Assembly: GCF_000332195.1 (NCBI RefSeq)
Contig: NZ_KB235922.1
Coordinates: 682,001 to 746,000, forward strand
DNA length: 64,000 bases
Source of the DNA: Pleurocapsa sp. PCC 7319
GTDB lineage: Bacteria > Cyanobacteriota > Cyanobacteriia > Cyanobacteriales > Xenococcaceae
Direction of reading: 5' to 3'
Below the pieces are notes generated by a model. That model had not been told where the DNA came from. It saw only the letters and a list, made by a program, of their open reading frames with translations, and ran no database searches. The position numbers were made by a program, and so were the translations under genes. Positions 36,788 through 47,100 of this stretch are shown in pieces; the first letter of the stretch is position 1; each line of letters begins with the position of its first letter.

Positions 36788-38508
36788 TGTTCTTTGCGCT
36801 TCCAGTTCATGATGTCCCAGGTGCGCATATCCCAGGCAGTTAATTCATAGCCTGTCAGACTATTGCTAAATGCCGCGACATCAGCCCGATGAACCAAAGG
36901 GATAACTACTGCATCCTCAATTAACATATCATTCATAGTAATAAATAGCTGTTTGCGTTTCTCAGGATCTAGCTCTTGACTCGCTTCTTGCCAGAGGCGA
37001 TCGTATTCTGGGTTGCAGTAGCGAGAATTGTTATCTCCAGACCAATTATTAGCTTTTTGGGGGATTTGGTTGCAAGTCTGAAAATTCATATAAGCTCCAG
37101 GATCGGGGCTAGTGTTACCCGTGGTGTACATCTGCAAATCGGCATAAAAATGTTCCACCGTATCATTATTGCTAGAATCGCTAGAAAAATAGACACTGGG
37201 GTCAATACTTTTGAGTTCTACTCCCATGCCAACAGATTGTAATCCCTGTTTAATTACAGCTTGAGTTTTTTGACGTAAGGGATTAACCGAAGTTTGAAAT
37301 ACCATTTGCATCTCAGTACCGTTTTTGTCGCGGATGCCATTGCCATTGGTATCTTTCCAGCCTGCCTGGTCTAATAATTGTTTGGCTTTTTCGGGGTTGT
37401 GTTCATAGCTCGTATTTGGGGAAACATATTCTGCTGGTGCAACCAAAAAGTTAGGCGTAGCTTTACCTGTGATGCCATATAGTTGCTGGGCAATAGTATC
37501 TCTGTCTACTGCTATGGCTAAGGCTTGACGAACATTGCGATCTCTCAAAAAGGGGTGGGGAAAGTCGACACTAGAACGTTCTCCTGAAGGAGCTACTTTA
37601 TTAGGATCGCTGTGGTTAATGATCAGGCGTTCCATCAGCGCACCGTAGTTGGAGACGACTGAACCTTGTCCTGCGGCTTCTAATTCTTTCAATACTGGAG
37701 CTTCTACCTGAAGATTATAGGCAAAATCTGCATCTCCCGTTTGTAAGACCGCTCTGGCAGCGGAAGTTGCATCGCCTCCTCCCTTGAGTTCAACTTTGGT
37801 AAAACCCAATTGATTTACCTGACGAAACTCAGGGTTAGGTTCATAAACCACCATATCTCCTGGTCGAAACTGTACTACCCGATAAGCCCCTGTACCGATG
37901 GGTTGGAGGTTAGCTGGTGCTTCTCTAGCATTTGCTCCGTTAAAGTTTTCATAAATATGTTTAGGTAAGATCATCCCCTCTCCACCAACAAAAACCAGCG
38001 ACCAAGCAGGATTAACTTCTTTAAAGTTAACTTTTACAGTGTAGTCGTCAATTGCTTCGACACTTTCTACCACTTCATAAGTACCCGCAGAAGTTGAACC
38101 TACCTGAGGATTACTCAAAAATTGATAGGTAAAAACTACGTCTTGTGCTGTGAAGGGTTGACCATCAGACCATTTAACATCTTGTTTCAGTTTCCAAGTC
38201 ACCGATCTACCATCGGCAGCTACACCACCATTTTCTGGGCTAGGTATTTCCGCTGCTAAAAAAGGAATTAAATTGCCCTCATTATCAAAACTAGCTAAAG
38301 GCTCAAGAGTAATGCGACTAGCTTCTGCATCTTTGAATCCTGTGGAGAGATGAGGATTGAGAATTGTGGGAGCTTGCCAATAGAGTAATTTGAGAGTGCT
38401 GCTATTCTGTTGATTACCAGATGTTCCCGTGGGATTGCTACAAGCGGTAATGGCAATGGTTAAACCCAGAGATAGACAGAACCTAGAAAGAAAACTTTTG
38501 GCGATCAC
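36784..38508 (-). CDS. Peptide/oligopeptide ABC transporter substrate-binding lipoprotein
   Basis: A 574-aa family-5 solute-binding protein. The signal peptide ends in a lipobox (ITAC, lipid Cys at residue 23). Family blocks are LTLEPLASFDNEG, WKLKQDVKWSDGQPFTAQDVVFTYQFL (the SBP_bac_5 signature), PIGTGAYRV and the repeated LFITMNDMLIEDAVVIPLVHR region. It starts with GTG at 38508, supported by AAGGAG seven bases upstream. Dipeptide-type DppB/DppC permeases and ATPases are absent from this locus; only an ABC-2 permease of another class follows. Cyanobacteria often carry these genes scattered, so this may serve a remote transporter. Confidence 0.93.
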   Translation of the reverse strand: MIAKSFLSRFCLSLGLTIAITACSNPTGTSGNQQNSSTLKLLYWQAPTILNPHLSTGFKDAEASRITLEPLASFDNEGNLIPFLAAEIPSPENGGVAADGRSVTWKLKQDVKWSDGQPFTAQDVVFTYQFLSNPQVGSTSAGTYEVVESVEAIDDYTVKVNFKEVNPAWSLVFVGGEGMILPKHIYENFNGANAREAPANLQPIGTGAYRVVQFRPGDMVVYEPNPEFRQVNQLGFTKVELKGGGDATSAARAVLQTGDADFAYNLQVEAPVLKELEAAGQGSVVSNYGALMERLIINHSDPNKVAPSGERSSVDFPHPFLRDRNVRQALAIAVDRDTIAQQLYGITGKATPNFLVAPAEYVSPNTSYEHNPEKAKQLLDQAGWKDTNGNGIRDKNGTEMQMVFQTSVNPLRQKTQAVIKQGLQSVGMGVELKSIDPSVYFSSDSSNNDTVEHFYADLQMYTTGNTSPDPGAYMNFQTCNQIPQKANNWSGDNNSRYCNPEYDRLWQEASQELDPEKRKQLFITMNDMLIEDAVVIPLVHRADVAAFSNSLTGYELTAWDMRTWDIMNWKRKEQ

Positions 38509-38829
38509 TTACTACTCCTTAACCAGTTTTGATTATCGATGATATTGTAGTCGGTATTTTGGAGAGAAATAAAGAATCGAAAAATTGCTCCAATCTTATT
38601 TCCAATACCAATGTGTTGAAGTGGTTATTAATGTTGAAGATAATTAAAAGTCTGCTGATTGGAAAACCAAATCAGTAGTCAACTCAAGTTCAGGAAAAAC
38701 AGCAGATTTCAAGCGATCGCCCTTAACAAATTTTTCCATTTGATACTCTCCTTCAATTAACTTGCAGATAGTAATAGTAGGCTGCTTAGGTTTTCCAATG
38801 TAGCGTACTGCGCCTAATGCTCGATAATC

Positions 38830-38874
38830 ACGGGGCTTACAAGCGGGTGAATTCGATTCACCCGACAGCCCCTC
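38830..38874 (-). repeat. 45-bp palindromic element inserted in frame within the Uma2 gene
   Basis: A nested palindrome: outer arms GGGGCT/AGCCCC and a perfect inner stem CGGGTGAAT-tcg-ATTCACCCG. It adds exactly 15 codons (EGLSGESNSPACKPR) between WIV and DYRALG of the Uma2 sequence without a stop or frameshift. Confidence 0.75.
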
Positions 38875-38973
38875 GACAATCCAATATTCGGAGATTCCCA
38901 TTGCTTCGTACTCGACAAATTTATGTCCGTAATCATCTCGCCAGTTGGTACTAACAACTTCAATTACCTTAAA

Positions 38974-39008
38974 AAGCTTTAAGCTCTAAGCCTTAAGCTT
39001 TAAGCTCT
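38974..39008. repeat. Heptanucleotide array AAGCYYT, 5 units
   Basis: Units AAGCTTT, AAGCTCT, AAGCCTT, AAGCTTT, AAGCTCT at one side of the insertion in the Uma2 gene. Confidence 0.8.
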
Positions 39009-39197
39009 AAAGTTTACGCTTGGTAAACGGCTAACAGTGAGACAGTTCGTTGGCGGGGGAACCCCGCTTAAAGAAACTGTCGTTGGCGGAGCCTTCTCGA
39101 AGAGTACCCGAAGGGCTTATAGCTATCGGGTTTAATGCCCCCAGCAAACGAAGTTTGGTGGTCTACAATTAGGAGAGGTTAAAGCCTCTTCTAATTG

Positions 39198-39228
39198 GCT
39201 TACAGCTTACAGCTTACAGCTTATAGCT
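39198..39228. repeat. Heptanucleotide array AGCTTAC, about 4 units
   Basis: Three perfect AGCTTAC units and one AGCTTAT at the other side of the same insertion. Confidence 0.8.
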
Positions 39229-39659
39229 GCGGCTCTGCCGCTTTACGAGAGGAACAGTCAGACCATTCTGAATAACTGATGACTTGTTCCAAAGGGGTTC
39301 ATCTTGAATGTATTCTCGATTGATAACCGCTACATCAGGTAGATATCCAGAGCGAGGAGCAAGAGGTTTAAGTAAACAGTTTTTAGGAATGGAATAATTT
39401 AGATTTTGCTTACGTATTTCCAAGTTCAACTCAGCGACCAAAAAACCACTAATATCTTCATGAGAACCTGTGGGTAGTATTTCAACAATTACACCTTCAA
39501 TTAATTCGTAACGTTTACTATCTTCGGGATACCAGTCCAGAAATTCCTCAAAACTTATAGGTTTGATTTGTGGCGCAATCATTTTTACTACCTCGCGATT
39601 GCCATTTATAATTTTACCCTGTAGTAAAACGTGAAATATTGATGTTAGAGGTTAAAAAT

Positions 39660-39682
39660 CAAAAAAGGAGAGTAAACTCCCC
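39660..39682 (-). terminator. Intrinsic terminator of ilvC
   Basis: On the minus strand GGGGAGT-tt-ACTCTCC (39682-39667) forms a 7-bp stem with one G-U pair, followed by a run of six T. It lies 45 bp after the ilvC stop. Confidence 0.7.
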
Positions 39683-39726
39683 TTCATTAATAAAAAAAGT
39701 GTTTTCTCTCCTCAAACTAACAATTA

Positions 39727-40722
39727 CTATTCATTTTTTAGCCAACTAAAGTGAGCGCGAACATCTTGACCCACTTCTTCAATGGGGTGTTCGGCTTCCA
39801 GACGGCGCATAGCAGTAAATCCTGGTTTACCAGACTGATTTTCGAGGATGAAGTCTCTGGCAAAATCTCCTGTTTGAATTTCTCGCAGAATTTTACGCAT
39901 TTCCGCCCGAGTACTTTCGTTAACTATTCTCGGACCGCGAGTATAGTCACCATATTCGGCAGTAGTGGAAATGCTATCACGCATCTTGGCTAAACCACCT
40001 TCGACAATGAGATCGACGATTAGTTTTACTTCGTGTAAACATTCAAAATAAGCTAATTCTGGTTGATAGCCAGCTTCAACTAAAGTTTCAAAACCTGTTT
40101 TAATTAAGGCTGTGAGACCACCACAAAGCACTGCTTGTTCACCAAATAAATCGGTTTCAGTTTCTTCTCTAAAGGAAGTCTCTAAGATACCTGCTCTCGT
40201 ACCACCGATGCCTCTGGCATATGCCATGGCGCGATCGCGTGCCTGTCCAGTGGCATCTTGAAATACTGCAAACAAGCAAGGTACGCCCTGTCCTTGAGTA
40301 TAGGTGCGTCTGACTAAATGTCCAGGTCCTTTAGGTGCCACCATCATTACGTCTACCGACTTAGGAGGAATGATTTGACCAAAGTGAATGTTGAATCCGT
40401 GAGCAAATGCTAATACTTTACCATCAGTTAAGTGTGGAGCAATCTGGTCAGTATATACTCGTTTTTGAACTTCATCTGGTAGCAGAATCATAATTACATC
40501 TGCTGCTTTGGCGGCATCTGCCACGGGGTGAACTGTTAATCCATCTGCTTCTGCCTTGGCTTTTGATCTACTACCAGGATACAAGCCAACAATCACGTTA
40601 ACACCACTATCTTTGAGGTTAAGTGCATGAGCGTGTCCTTGAGAGCCGTAACCGATAATTGCTACTGTCTTATCTTTCAATAAGTCTAGATTGGCATCCT
40701 CATCGTAATACATCCGCGCCAT
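39727..40722 (-). CDS. ilvC: Ketol-acid reductoisomerase
   Basis: A 331-aa class I enzyme that isomerises and reduces acetolactate or acetohydroxybutyrate in valine, leucine and isoleucine synthesis. The NADPH-binding motif [17 protein letters not shown] is near residue 24. The [13 protein letters not shown] loop and the metal ligands in the KARI domain ([17 protein letters not shown] and the later [15 protein letters not shown]) are intact. I chose ATG 40722, with GGAGAAA eight bases upstream, over an upstream in-frame start at 40779. It is monocistronic with its own terminator. Length and sequence are standard. Confidence 0.98.
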   Translation of the reverse strand: MARMYYDEDANLDLLKDKTVAIIGYGSQGHAHALNLKDSGVNVIVGLYPGSRSKAKAEADGLTVHPVADAAKAADVIMILLPDEVQKRVYTDQIAPHLTDGKVLAFAHGFNIHFGQIIPPKSVDVMMVAPKGPGHLVRRTYTQGQGVPCLFAVFQDATGQARDRAMAYARGIGGTRAGILETSFREETETDLFGEQAVLCGGLTALIKTGFETLVEAGYQPELAYFECLHEVKLIVDLIVEGGLAKMRDSISTTAEYGDYTRGPRIVNESTRAEMRKILREIQTGDFARDFILENQSGKPGFTAMRRLEAEHPIEEVGQDVRAHFSWLKNE

Positions 40723-41011
40723 AAGAATTTCTCCAGAATCGTTAAATCTTGTCCGATCATTATAATTTTTCTGGTGCAACTATGATGGTGATGTTTTTCA
40801 AAGGTTACTATAGTTTTTTTCTATATTTATAGCCGTACTAAATTAGGTTAGGACATTTTCTGTTGTCTGTTGCCTTTGAATCCAAATTTTATGTCCTAAA
40901 TTAAAGACGTATTGCTATAGCTAACGTTTATTCTGGGAGGGGAATCTAGGTTTTTTTGTTAATCTTTAGTTTATGAGAAATTAAATTCCTTTTTATCTAA
41001 AGTCAACTTAA

Positions 41012-42337
41012 ATGGAAAACCAGGTCATTTTTGAACAGCAGCTAGCTCTCTTTCCCCATAAACCTGAAACACTGGGTTTTTTGACGACTGAAACTTTAAC
41101 TTGGTCGCTTAATGGGAATCAACAGCAGCTTGTTTTGGATGATGTGGTAGGTGTTTCTTTGGTTAACCTTGGAGAGGAACAAATCCCCTGTTTAGTAGTA
41201 CATAGTTATCCTGTAATTGAGACTAATTACTTACATCTAAGCAAAAAGTCTCAAAGGGTACTCAAGGAATACTGTTTTACCTGTCCGAATCGGGAAGTGC
41301 GATCGCAATGGCAACAAGCAATAAACAATACCTTATTAGGTCAACCTATTGACGAGATTATTAAACCCCGTCATTTACAGATTATTGTTAATCCTGCCAG
41401 TGGTAAACAAAAAGCAGCTCAAATATTAGAACAAGTTCGCCCTCTGTTTGACCGTAGTAATCTTGAGTACTCCATTAAAGAAACTTCTAGCTCTTCAGAT
41501 ACCAAGAATTTTGTTAATCATCTCGATCTTGTGACCACAAATGGTTTAGTAGTTGTCGGGGGGGATGGTACAATCCATGATGCGATCGCTGGTTTAATGA
41601 GTCGTCCAGATCGAGAAACGGCAATTAAAATTCCGATTGGTGTCATCCCTGGAGGTACGGGAAATGGTTTATGTAAAACTTTGCTGGAATTATCGGGAGA
41701 AGCTTATGATCCCCTCAATGCCGCTTTTTTAATTGCCAAGGGTAAGCAACAAGCTTTCGATCTTGCTTCTGTTAACCAAAATGGGAGTGAATACTATAGT
41801 TTTCTTTCTTTAGCCTGGGGTTTGATTAGCGATGTTGATATCGAGTCAGAAAAACTCAAGTTTTTAGGCTCTTTACGTTTCGATCTGTATAGTTTGATGT
41901 TGATTTGTCTCTTGCGGACATATAAAGGTAGGTTTTCTTTTATTCCTCATCCAGATTGTCAACTTGCCCATCAACTTGGAATTACACAACAAGGAAAATG
42001 GCACATAATCGAAGATGAATTTATTTTTCTCTGGGCGATGAATACTTCTTGGGCTGCCCATGATATGAACGTAACGCCTCACGCTCAGTTAAATGATGGA
42101 GCGATGGATGTCTTAATTATGCGGCGAGGAACATCTCGAATTGAACTACTGAAAGCACTTATGCGCTGTGGTAAGGGTCAACATCTTTCGTTGCCGCATA
42201 TGGAATATTACAAAGTTCGAGCTTTTCGCCTTGAGCCTTTAACAAACAAAGGCATTTTAGTAATAGATGGTGAACTGATAGATTATTCTCCCGTCGCCAT
42301 CAAGGTAATCCCTGATTTAGCTTGTGTTAATTGTTAA
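41012..42337 (+). CDS. Diacylglycerol/sphingosine-kinase-like lipid kinase with N-terminal extension
   Basis: A 441-aa lipid kinase of the DAGK/LCB5/YegS fold. Residues about 117-260 hold the nucleotide-binding part with IIVNPASGKQKA, VVGGDGTIHDAI and GVIPGGTGNGL, the three ATP-site signatures. The C-terminal beta-sandwich includes AAHDMNVTPHAQLNDGAMDVLI and ends with IDGELIDYSPV, which is also seen in eukaryotic sphingosine and ceramide kinases. Bacterial YegS proteins are about 300 residues; here an extra 115 residues at the N-terminus resemble the PH-like lead domain of the eukaryotic enzymes. The substrate is not determined. It stands alone. Confidence 0.87.
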   Translation: MENQVIFEQQLALFPHKPETLGFLTTETLTWSLNGNQQQLVLDDVVGVSLVNLGEEQIPCLVVHSYPVIETNYLHLSKKSQRVLKEYCFTCPNREVRSQWQQAINNTLLGQPIDEIIKPRHLQIIVNPASGKQKAAQILEQVRPLFDRSNLEYSIKETSSSSDTKNFVNHLDLVTTNGLVVVGGDGTIHDAIAGLMSRPDRETAIKIPIGVIPGGTGNGLCKTLLELSGEAYDPLNAAFLIAKGKQQAFDLASVNQNGSEYYSFLSLAWGLISDVDIESEKLKFLGSLRFDLYSLMLICLLRTYKGRFSFIPHPDCQLAHQLGITQQGKWHIIEDEFIFLWAMNTSWAAHDMNVTPHAQLNDGAMDVLIMRRGTSRIELLKALMRCGKGQHLSLPHMEYYKVRAFRLEPLTNKGILVIDGELIDYSPVAIKVIPDLACVNC

Positions 42338-42658
42338 TAGTTTTGGGAGAAATCCTGATTTATTTTGGTAAACAGTCTTTTAGATAAAAGTATAAAATAA
42401 ATTACTTACAGTGATCGAAATCACGTACTTTTCAGGATAAATAAGTAATATCTACTGTTTATTTTTCGTGCCTATAAAGACTTATTTTTTGAGCTTAGTT
42501 TATCAAAAAAGTAAATTAAACAAGGTGAGAATACTGATTACCAAGTATATTTTGAATCTTATAATATAAGTCAAGATTTAAATAGTTGTAAATCTTTAAT
42601 CCCTCAATTTAGTACCTGAATTCTTACATTTATTTAAATATAATTAATTTGAATTAAT
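42338..42658. other. Intergenic region
   Basis: A 321-bp AT-rich spacer. GTGATCGAAATCAC at 42411-42424 is a small perfect palindrome. The promoter of the protease-lectin gene should be here; no Shine-Dalgarno is evident before its ATG. Confidence 0.4.
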
Positions 42659-44164
42659 ATGTGCATATATTGTAACCACGATGCATTTACTCACTATTTA
42701 CTTAATGGTGAGCCTTTAATAGAAAATACAGTTGAGCAAAGTATACTACCACAGGGGATTGGCACAGCTACTGAAGATAGGGCGATTGGGCTCTGCCCAC
42801 CGCCAGAGGCGATCGTACCAGAGTTAGTTGATGATCGCTCAGAAAATATGGCTAATAATATTGATTTAGTTGATTCTGAGACAACAATTGAACCTTTAAA
42901 CTTCGTTGCTGCTGAATCAAATGTTCTGCCCAATATTTCGATTAATAATATCCAAACCACAGATAGTAGCGTCGGTAGAGAATTAACTTTTGCAATTGTT
43001 TTAGATGCGGTTGGTAGTGAGATTGTCACTGTAGATTACGCAACCGCAGATATTACAGCAGTTGCAGGAGAAGATTATCTTCCTGTAGAGGGGACTATTA
43101 CTTTTAATCCTGGAGAAATTAATAAAACCGTTACTGTTAATACTACTGGAACTTCCTATTTAGATATAGACGAAAGTTTTGCACTAAATCTTTCTAATGC
43201 AACTAATGCCAATCTAGAAGATTCCCAGGGTGAGGGTACTATCCTGCCAGCCTATGCCGGAATTAGAGGTGGATCGCGCAATCAAGAAGTTGTTACCTTT
43301 AGTTTCTTTGATGAAGATGTTTTCGGACAAGGCGGCTATGACGGGAGTAAGAGAGAAAGTAATGCCAGAGAACCCAGTGAAATAGTTAAAGCAAACTATC
43401 GTCAAATATTTGACCATCTCAATACCTTTGTAGATCGAACTTTTGTAGAGGTAGAAGAATCTGAATCCACTATTGGAGATATTCGGATTGTAGTCTCCGA
43501 TGGTCCCAATTATGCCTATGCAGGGGGACATATTCACCTCGCAGGTTGGGCAGCAGCTTCCGATGCAGGAGGCAATGGCTGGGAATCAGGTCAAGGGGTC
43601 TACGCATATTCAGCGTTAATGCATGAACTAGGTCATGCCATCGGTATGCCTCACTCTTTTGGGAAAAGTACCTCTGTCTTCGATCCTGAGGAAAATGCCT
43701 CCAATACCGTGATGTCTTATACCTATCCAGGTAATAGCCCTGCTACATTTATGGCTTATGACATTAAGTCATTACAGGAAAGATATGGTGCAGCGGAATA
43801 TCGTCCAGAAGATACAGTATATGAGTTTCTAACGGTAGACAACTATGTAATTGATGGAGAAATAGCCATTGATACAACTCGACATTTGAAGCAGACTATT
43901 TGGGATAGTGGCGGCATAGATACCTTTGACTTTTCTGGCTTGGAATTTGATGATTCTGGTTATCGTTTTGATTTAAATCAGAGTAAATATCAAACTACCC
44001 AAGACGGTTATCAAGGTTCTTCCTACAATCGCGACGGCACTACCTATTATGTTCCCACCTATGGTACATCCATTGCGATCGATGTTGTCATTGAAAATCT
44101 GATTAATTCTAGCAGCGACGATATTATCATTGCCAACTCTGCTGCAGTTTTGATCTCAATCTAG
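42659..44164 (+). CDS. M10 (serralysin-like) metalloprotease with Calx-beta domain, 5' part of a split gene
   Basis: A 501-aa frame without a signal peptide, typical of type I secreted proteins. Residues about 90-200 form a Calx-beta domain (VDYATADITAVAGEDYLPVEGTI split over its strands). The catalytic domain follows at about 205-400, with the zinc motif HELGHAIGMPH near residue 322 and the Met-turn VMSYTY. A beta-rich region ends SSSDDIIIANSAA, after which the frame runs into VLISI and a stop. The next frame continues the protein if one base is added in the T-run at 44148-44151. The two frames together then make 4977 bases, or 1658 residues. The split may be a real frameshift or a sequencing error. 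Confidence 0.85.
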   Translation: MCIYCNHDAFTHYLLNGEPLIENTVEQSILPQGIGTATEDRAIGLCPPPEAIVPELVDDRSENMANNIDLVDSETTIEPLNFVAAESNVLPNISINNIQTTDSSVGRELTFAIVLDAVGSEIVTVDYATADITAVAGEDYLPVEGTITFNPGEINKTVTVNTTGTSYLDIDESFALNLSNATNANLEDSQGEGTILPAYAGIRGGSRNQEVVTFSFFDEDVFGQGGYDGSKRESNAREPSEIVKANYRQIFDHLNTFVDRTFVEVEESESTIGDIRIVVSDGPNYAYAGGHIHLAGWAAASDAGGNGWESGQGVYAYSALMHELGHAIGMPHSFGKSTSVFDPEENASNTVMSYTYPGNSPATFMAYDIKSLQERYGAAEYRPEDTVYEFLTVDNYVIDGEIAIDTTRHLKQTIWDSGGIDTFDFSGLEFDDSGYRFDLNQSKYQTTQDGYQGSSYNRDGTTYYVPTYGTSIAIDVVIENLINSSSDDIIIANSAAVLISI

Positions 44165-44184
44165 AAAATGCGACTGATGACACC

Positions 44185-47100
44185 TTGGGCAATACTCCAG
44201 GGGAGATGGTGATCTCGAATAATGGTGCCCTACCGAGTATTAGGGTTGGGGATGCTGGAGTATTGTCTAGTATTCCGATCAAAGATGCTGACGGCAAAAT
44301 TATAAATAGTACAGGACTCTTATTTAAGATTAGCTTAGACGCACCCAGTAATCAGACTGTAAGAGTCGATTATGCTACTGCCGATGGTACAGCGATCGCC
44401 GAATCAGATTACGATGCCAAAGATAAAACTTTAACTTTCCAACCTGGAGAAACCGAGAAACAAGTATTTGTTGGAGTGACTTTAGATGAGATCAGCGAAG
44501 ACGACGAACATCTTTATCTGAATTTAACCAACCCCATCAATGCCACTATTGCTGATAACCAAGCGGTAGGGACAATTGAAGAAACGCGATCGCTTTCTGT
44601 TAGCGATTTAGAAGTCAGTGAAGATGGTACAGCAGCAATATTTACCGTCAGTTTGGATCAACCCAGTGTTCATGGTGTTTTTGTTACTTACGATACCGAA
44701 GACGGTACAGCTAAAGCGGGGGCAGATTACATCAAAACTAGCGGCAGATTATTTATTAAAGCGGGAGAAGCTAATGGGACTGTTAGTGTGCCTTTAATTA
44801 ATAATAATTTGACTGAAGACAATGAAACTTTCTTCCTGAACTTAAGCCAACCCAAATATGTTTTTGTTGATGATGAACAAGGACAAGCAATTATCCTGAA
44901 TGATGATCCTCTTCTCACAGAAAATCCAGGAGGAATACATGAAGGTCTCCAGCTATGGTTGAAAGGAGATGCCGGAATAACTTCTAACAATGGTCAAATT
45001 GTTAGCTGGGAAGATAATAGCCAGGTACAACTTAATGTTGGTCAAGATACAGCAGAAAGTAGACCCAATATAGACACTGAGCTACTAAACTACAATCCCG
45101 TTTTAAGTTTTGATGGTGATGATTTACTAGAAACTGCTGATACTTTACCAGAAGATTTTGTTCAAAATTCTTCGGTGTTTGTAGTTACTAAATCCAATTC
45201 CAATAGTAATAATTTTCTCTTTACCCTCGATAATACTGGATGGGGTCGTTTTCTGGCTCATATGCCTTGGGGAAACAACATTCATTTTGATGCGGGTGGT
45301 ACCGGCGATGGGCGACTCAGTATTCCCTACAGTAACTCTGGCGCCACAGAATTTAGCACTTGGCATTTTAGTAGTGAAACTGATGTCGGACAGAATATTT
45401 TCCACAATGGTTTATCGGTAGCGTCCGATAGTAATACTCAAAATCCCATTACCAAAAATCGTAAGTTTCAACTGGGTCGTCAATATGACGGCGAAATAGC
45501 TGAAGTTATTGTTTATAACCAAGCTTTAGGCAAAAGCGATCGCTTGGCGGTAGATTCTTATCTAGGTATCAAGTATGGCTTAACTCTCGATCAAACTGTT
45601 GCTACTAATTACATCAACTCTGATGGACTAGTTTGGTGGGATGCAATTCAGGCGACCGAATACAAAAACGACGTTGCAGGTATTGCCAAAGATCATAATT
45701 CGGGTCTGGCACAAGTTAAATCTCGTAGTAGCAATGCCAATTCTATCATCACCATCAAAGCCGAAGATACAGTCAATGGTCTGGAAGATGGAGAAGCATT
45801 AGTTTGGGGTAATAAAGATCGAACTGTCAGTAAAAATACCTTAAAACTAGATGGCACTAATGATTATCTTAAAATTCCCGATAGCGATGCTATCGACTTT
45901 AGTAAAGACCAGGATTTTACCATTGAAGTACAAGTTAAAACTGATGGTTCGACAGCTAATGATGCGATTGTAGAAAAATGGGGACAAAGTGGCGGTTATC
46001 CTTTCATCATTCGCTATAAGAGCAATGGTACGATAATCGCTGCTCGTTTTGATCGTTCAAACAGTCCTCATCTTACTTCTTCTACCAAAATTAATGATGG
46101 AGAATTTCATCATATTGCCTTTGTTAAATCGGGCGATCAACTCCAACTTTATATTGATGGAAAGTTAGAAAGTACCGCTACCGACACCACTACAGGGATA
46201 ACTACCAACACCTCTCCCCTATATTTAGGTTCTCGTGGTGGTAACAACGAATTCTTTAACGGTAATCTCAAAGATTTCCGCATCTGGAGTGTAGCGCGGA
46301 CAGCAGCAGAAATTCAAACTAGTCAAGATTACGTCGACCCCAACAGTGATGGTTTAGTTGCCTACCTACCTTTAGAAAGCGATGCTAATGATATTACTAA
46401 TAACGGTAATCACGGTACATTTCATAATGGCGCCAGCATTGAGCCGATAGAAGCAATTGATTTATCTAAACGTATTTGGCAAGTACAGGAAAAACAAGGA
46501 GATGTAGGAACAGTTTCTGTGTCTTTTGACTTGACTGAACTAGGACAACAGTTGCCCATAGAAAATTACGCTTTACAGATAGCCAGTGAGCAGACATTTA
46601 GCGATGCTATATCTTTTATCCATGGACGTCAGCTTGAGGACAGTACCTTAACATTTACCGGTATTAACTTTAAAGATGGCGAGTACTTTACTTTAGATAC
46701 TGAAGTAGATCATCCCCCGAATACTCTCAAAAACACTACAGAGATATATGTTAATGCGGGGGCGCATGATTTTGTTGATAGCAACGGACGGCAATGGCTC
46801 CAGGGAGAGGGCTTTAGTTCCGTAAAAACTTTTACTAGCTCCCAGGCGATCTCCAATACAGAGGATGATGCTCTTTATCAATCGGAATATTTTGGTCAAA
46901 AATTCTCCTACACTCAGGCAGTAGAAAATGGCAACTATGATGTCACCCTCAAGTTTGCCGAAATTTACTTTAATCAAGAAGGAAAACGAGTATTTGATGT
47001 CGCCTTGGAAGACCAACTGATTCTCGATGATTTCGATTTAGTTGCCGAAGCAGGAGGCAAAAATAGGGCTCTGGATCGAACTTTTACTGTTCAAGTCAAC

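Larger units (their letters stand above)
38968..39246. mobile_element. 279-bp composite insertion in the Uma2 gene
   Basis: The segment is bounded by a TTAC direct repeat (38964-38967 and 39243-39246). It contains a heptamer array at each side (38974-39008 AAGCYYT, 39198-39228 AGCTTAC) and, between them, a GC-rich palindromic patch at about 39020-39175 with the GTTGGCGGGG motif. It has no coding capacity. Either it inserted as a unit or repeats accumulated in an already inactive gene. Confidence 0.6.
38644..39582 (-). pseudogene. Uma2-family (DUF820) endonuclease gene interrupted by a composite insertion
   Basis: Two fragments make one gene. The 5' part (39582 to about 39247) encodes MIAPQIKPISFEEFLDWYPE through LPDVAVINREYIQDEPLWNK to GLTVPLV, a standard Uma2 N-terminus. 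The 3' part resumes at 38967 with VIEVVSTNWRDDYGHKFVEYEAMGISEYWIV and runs to TAA at 38644. The reading joins exactly (TVPLV-IEVVSTNW) if 38968-39246 is removed. The direct repeat TTAC flanks the insertion. A further 45-bp palindrome is inserted in frame at 38830-38874. Without both insertions the gene would encode about 204 residues, the normal Uma2 size. The PD-(D/E)xK residues are split between fragments, so activity should be lost. Confidence 0.8.
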
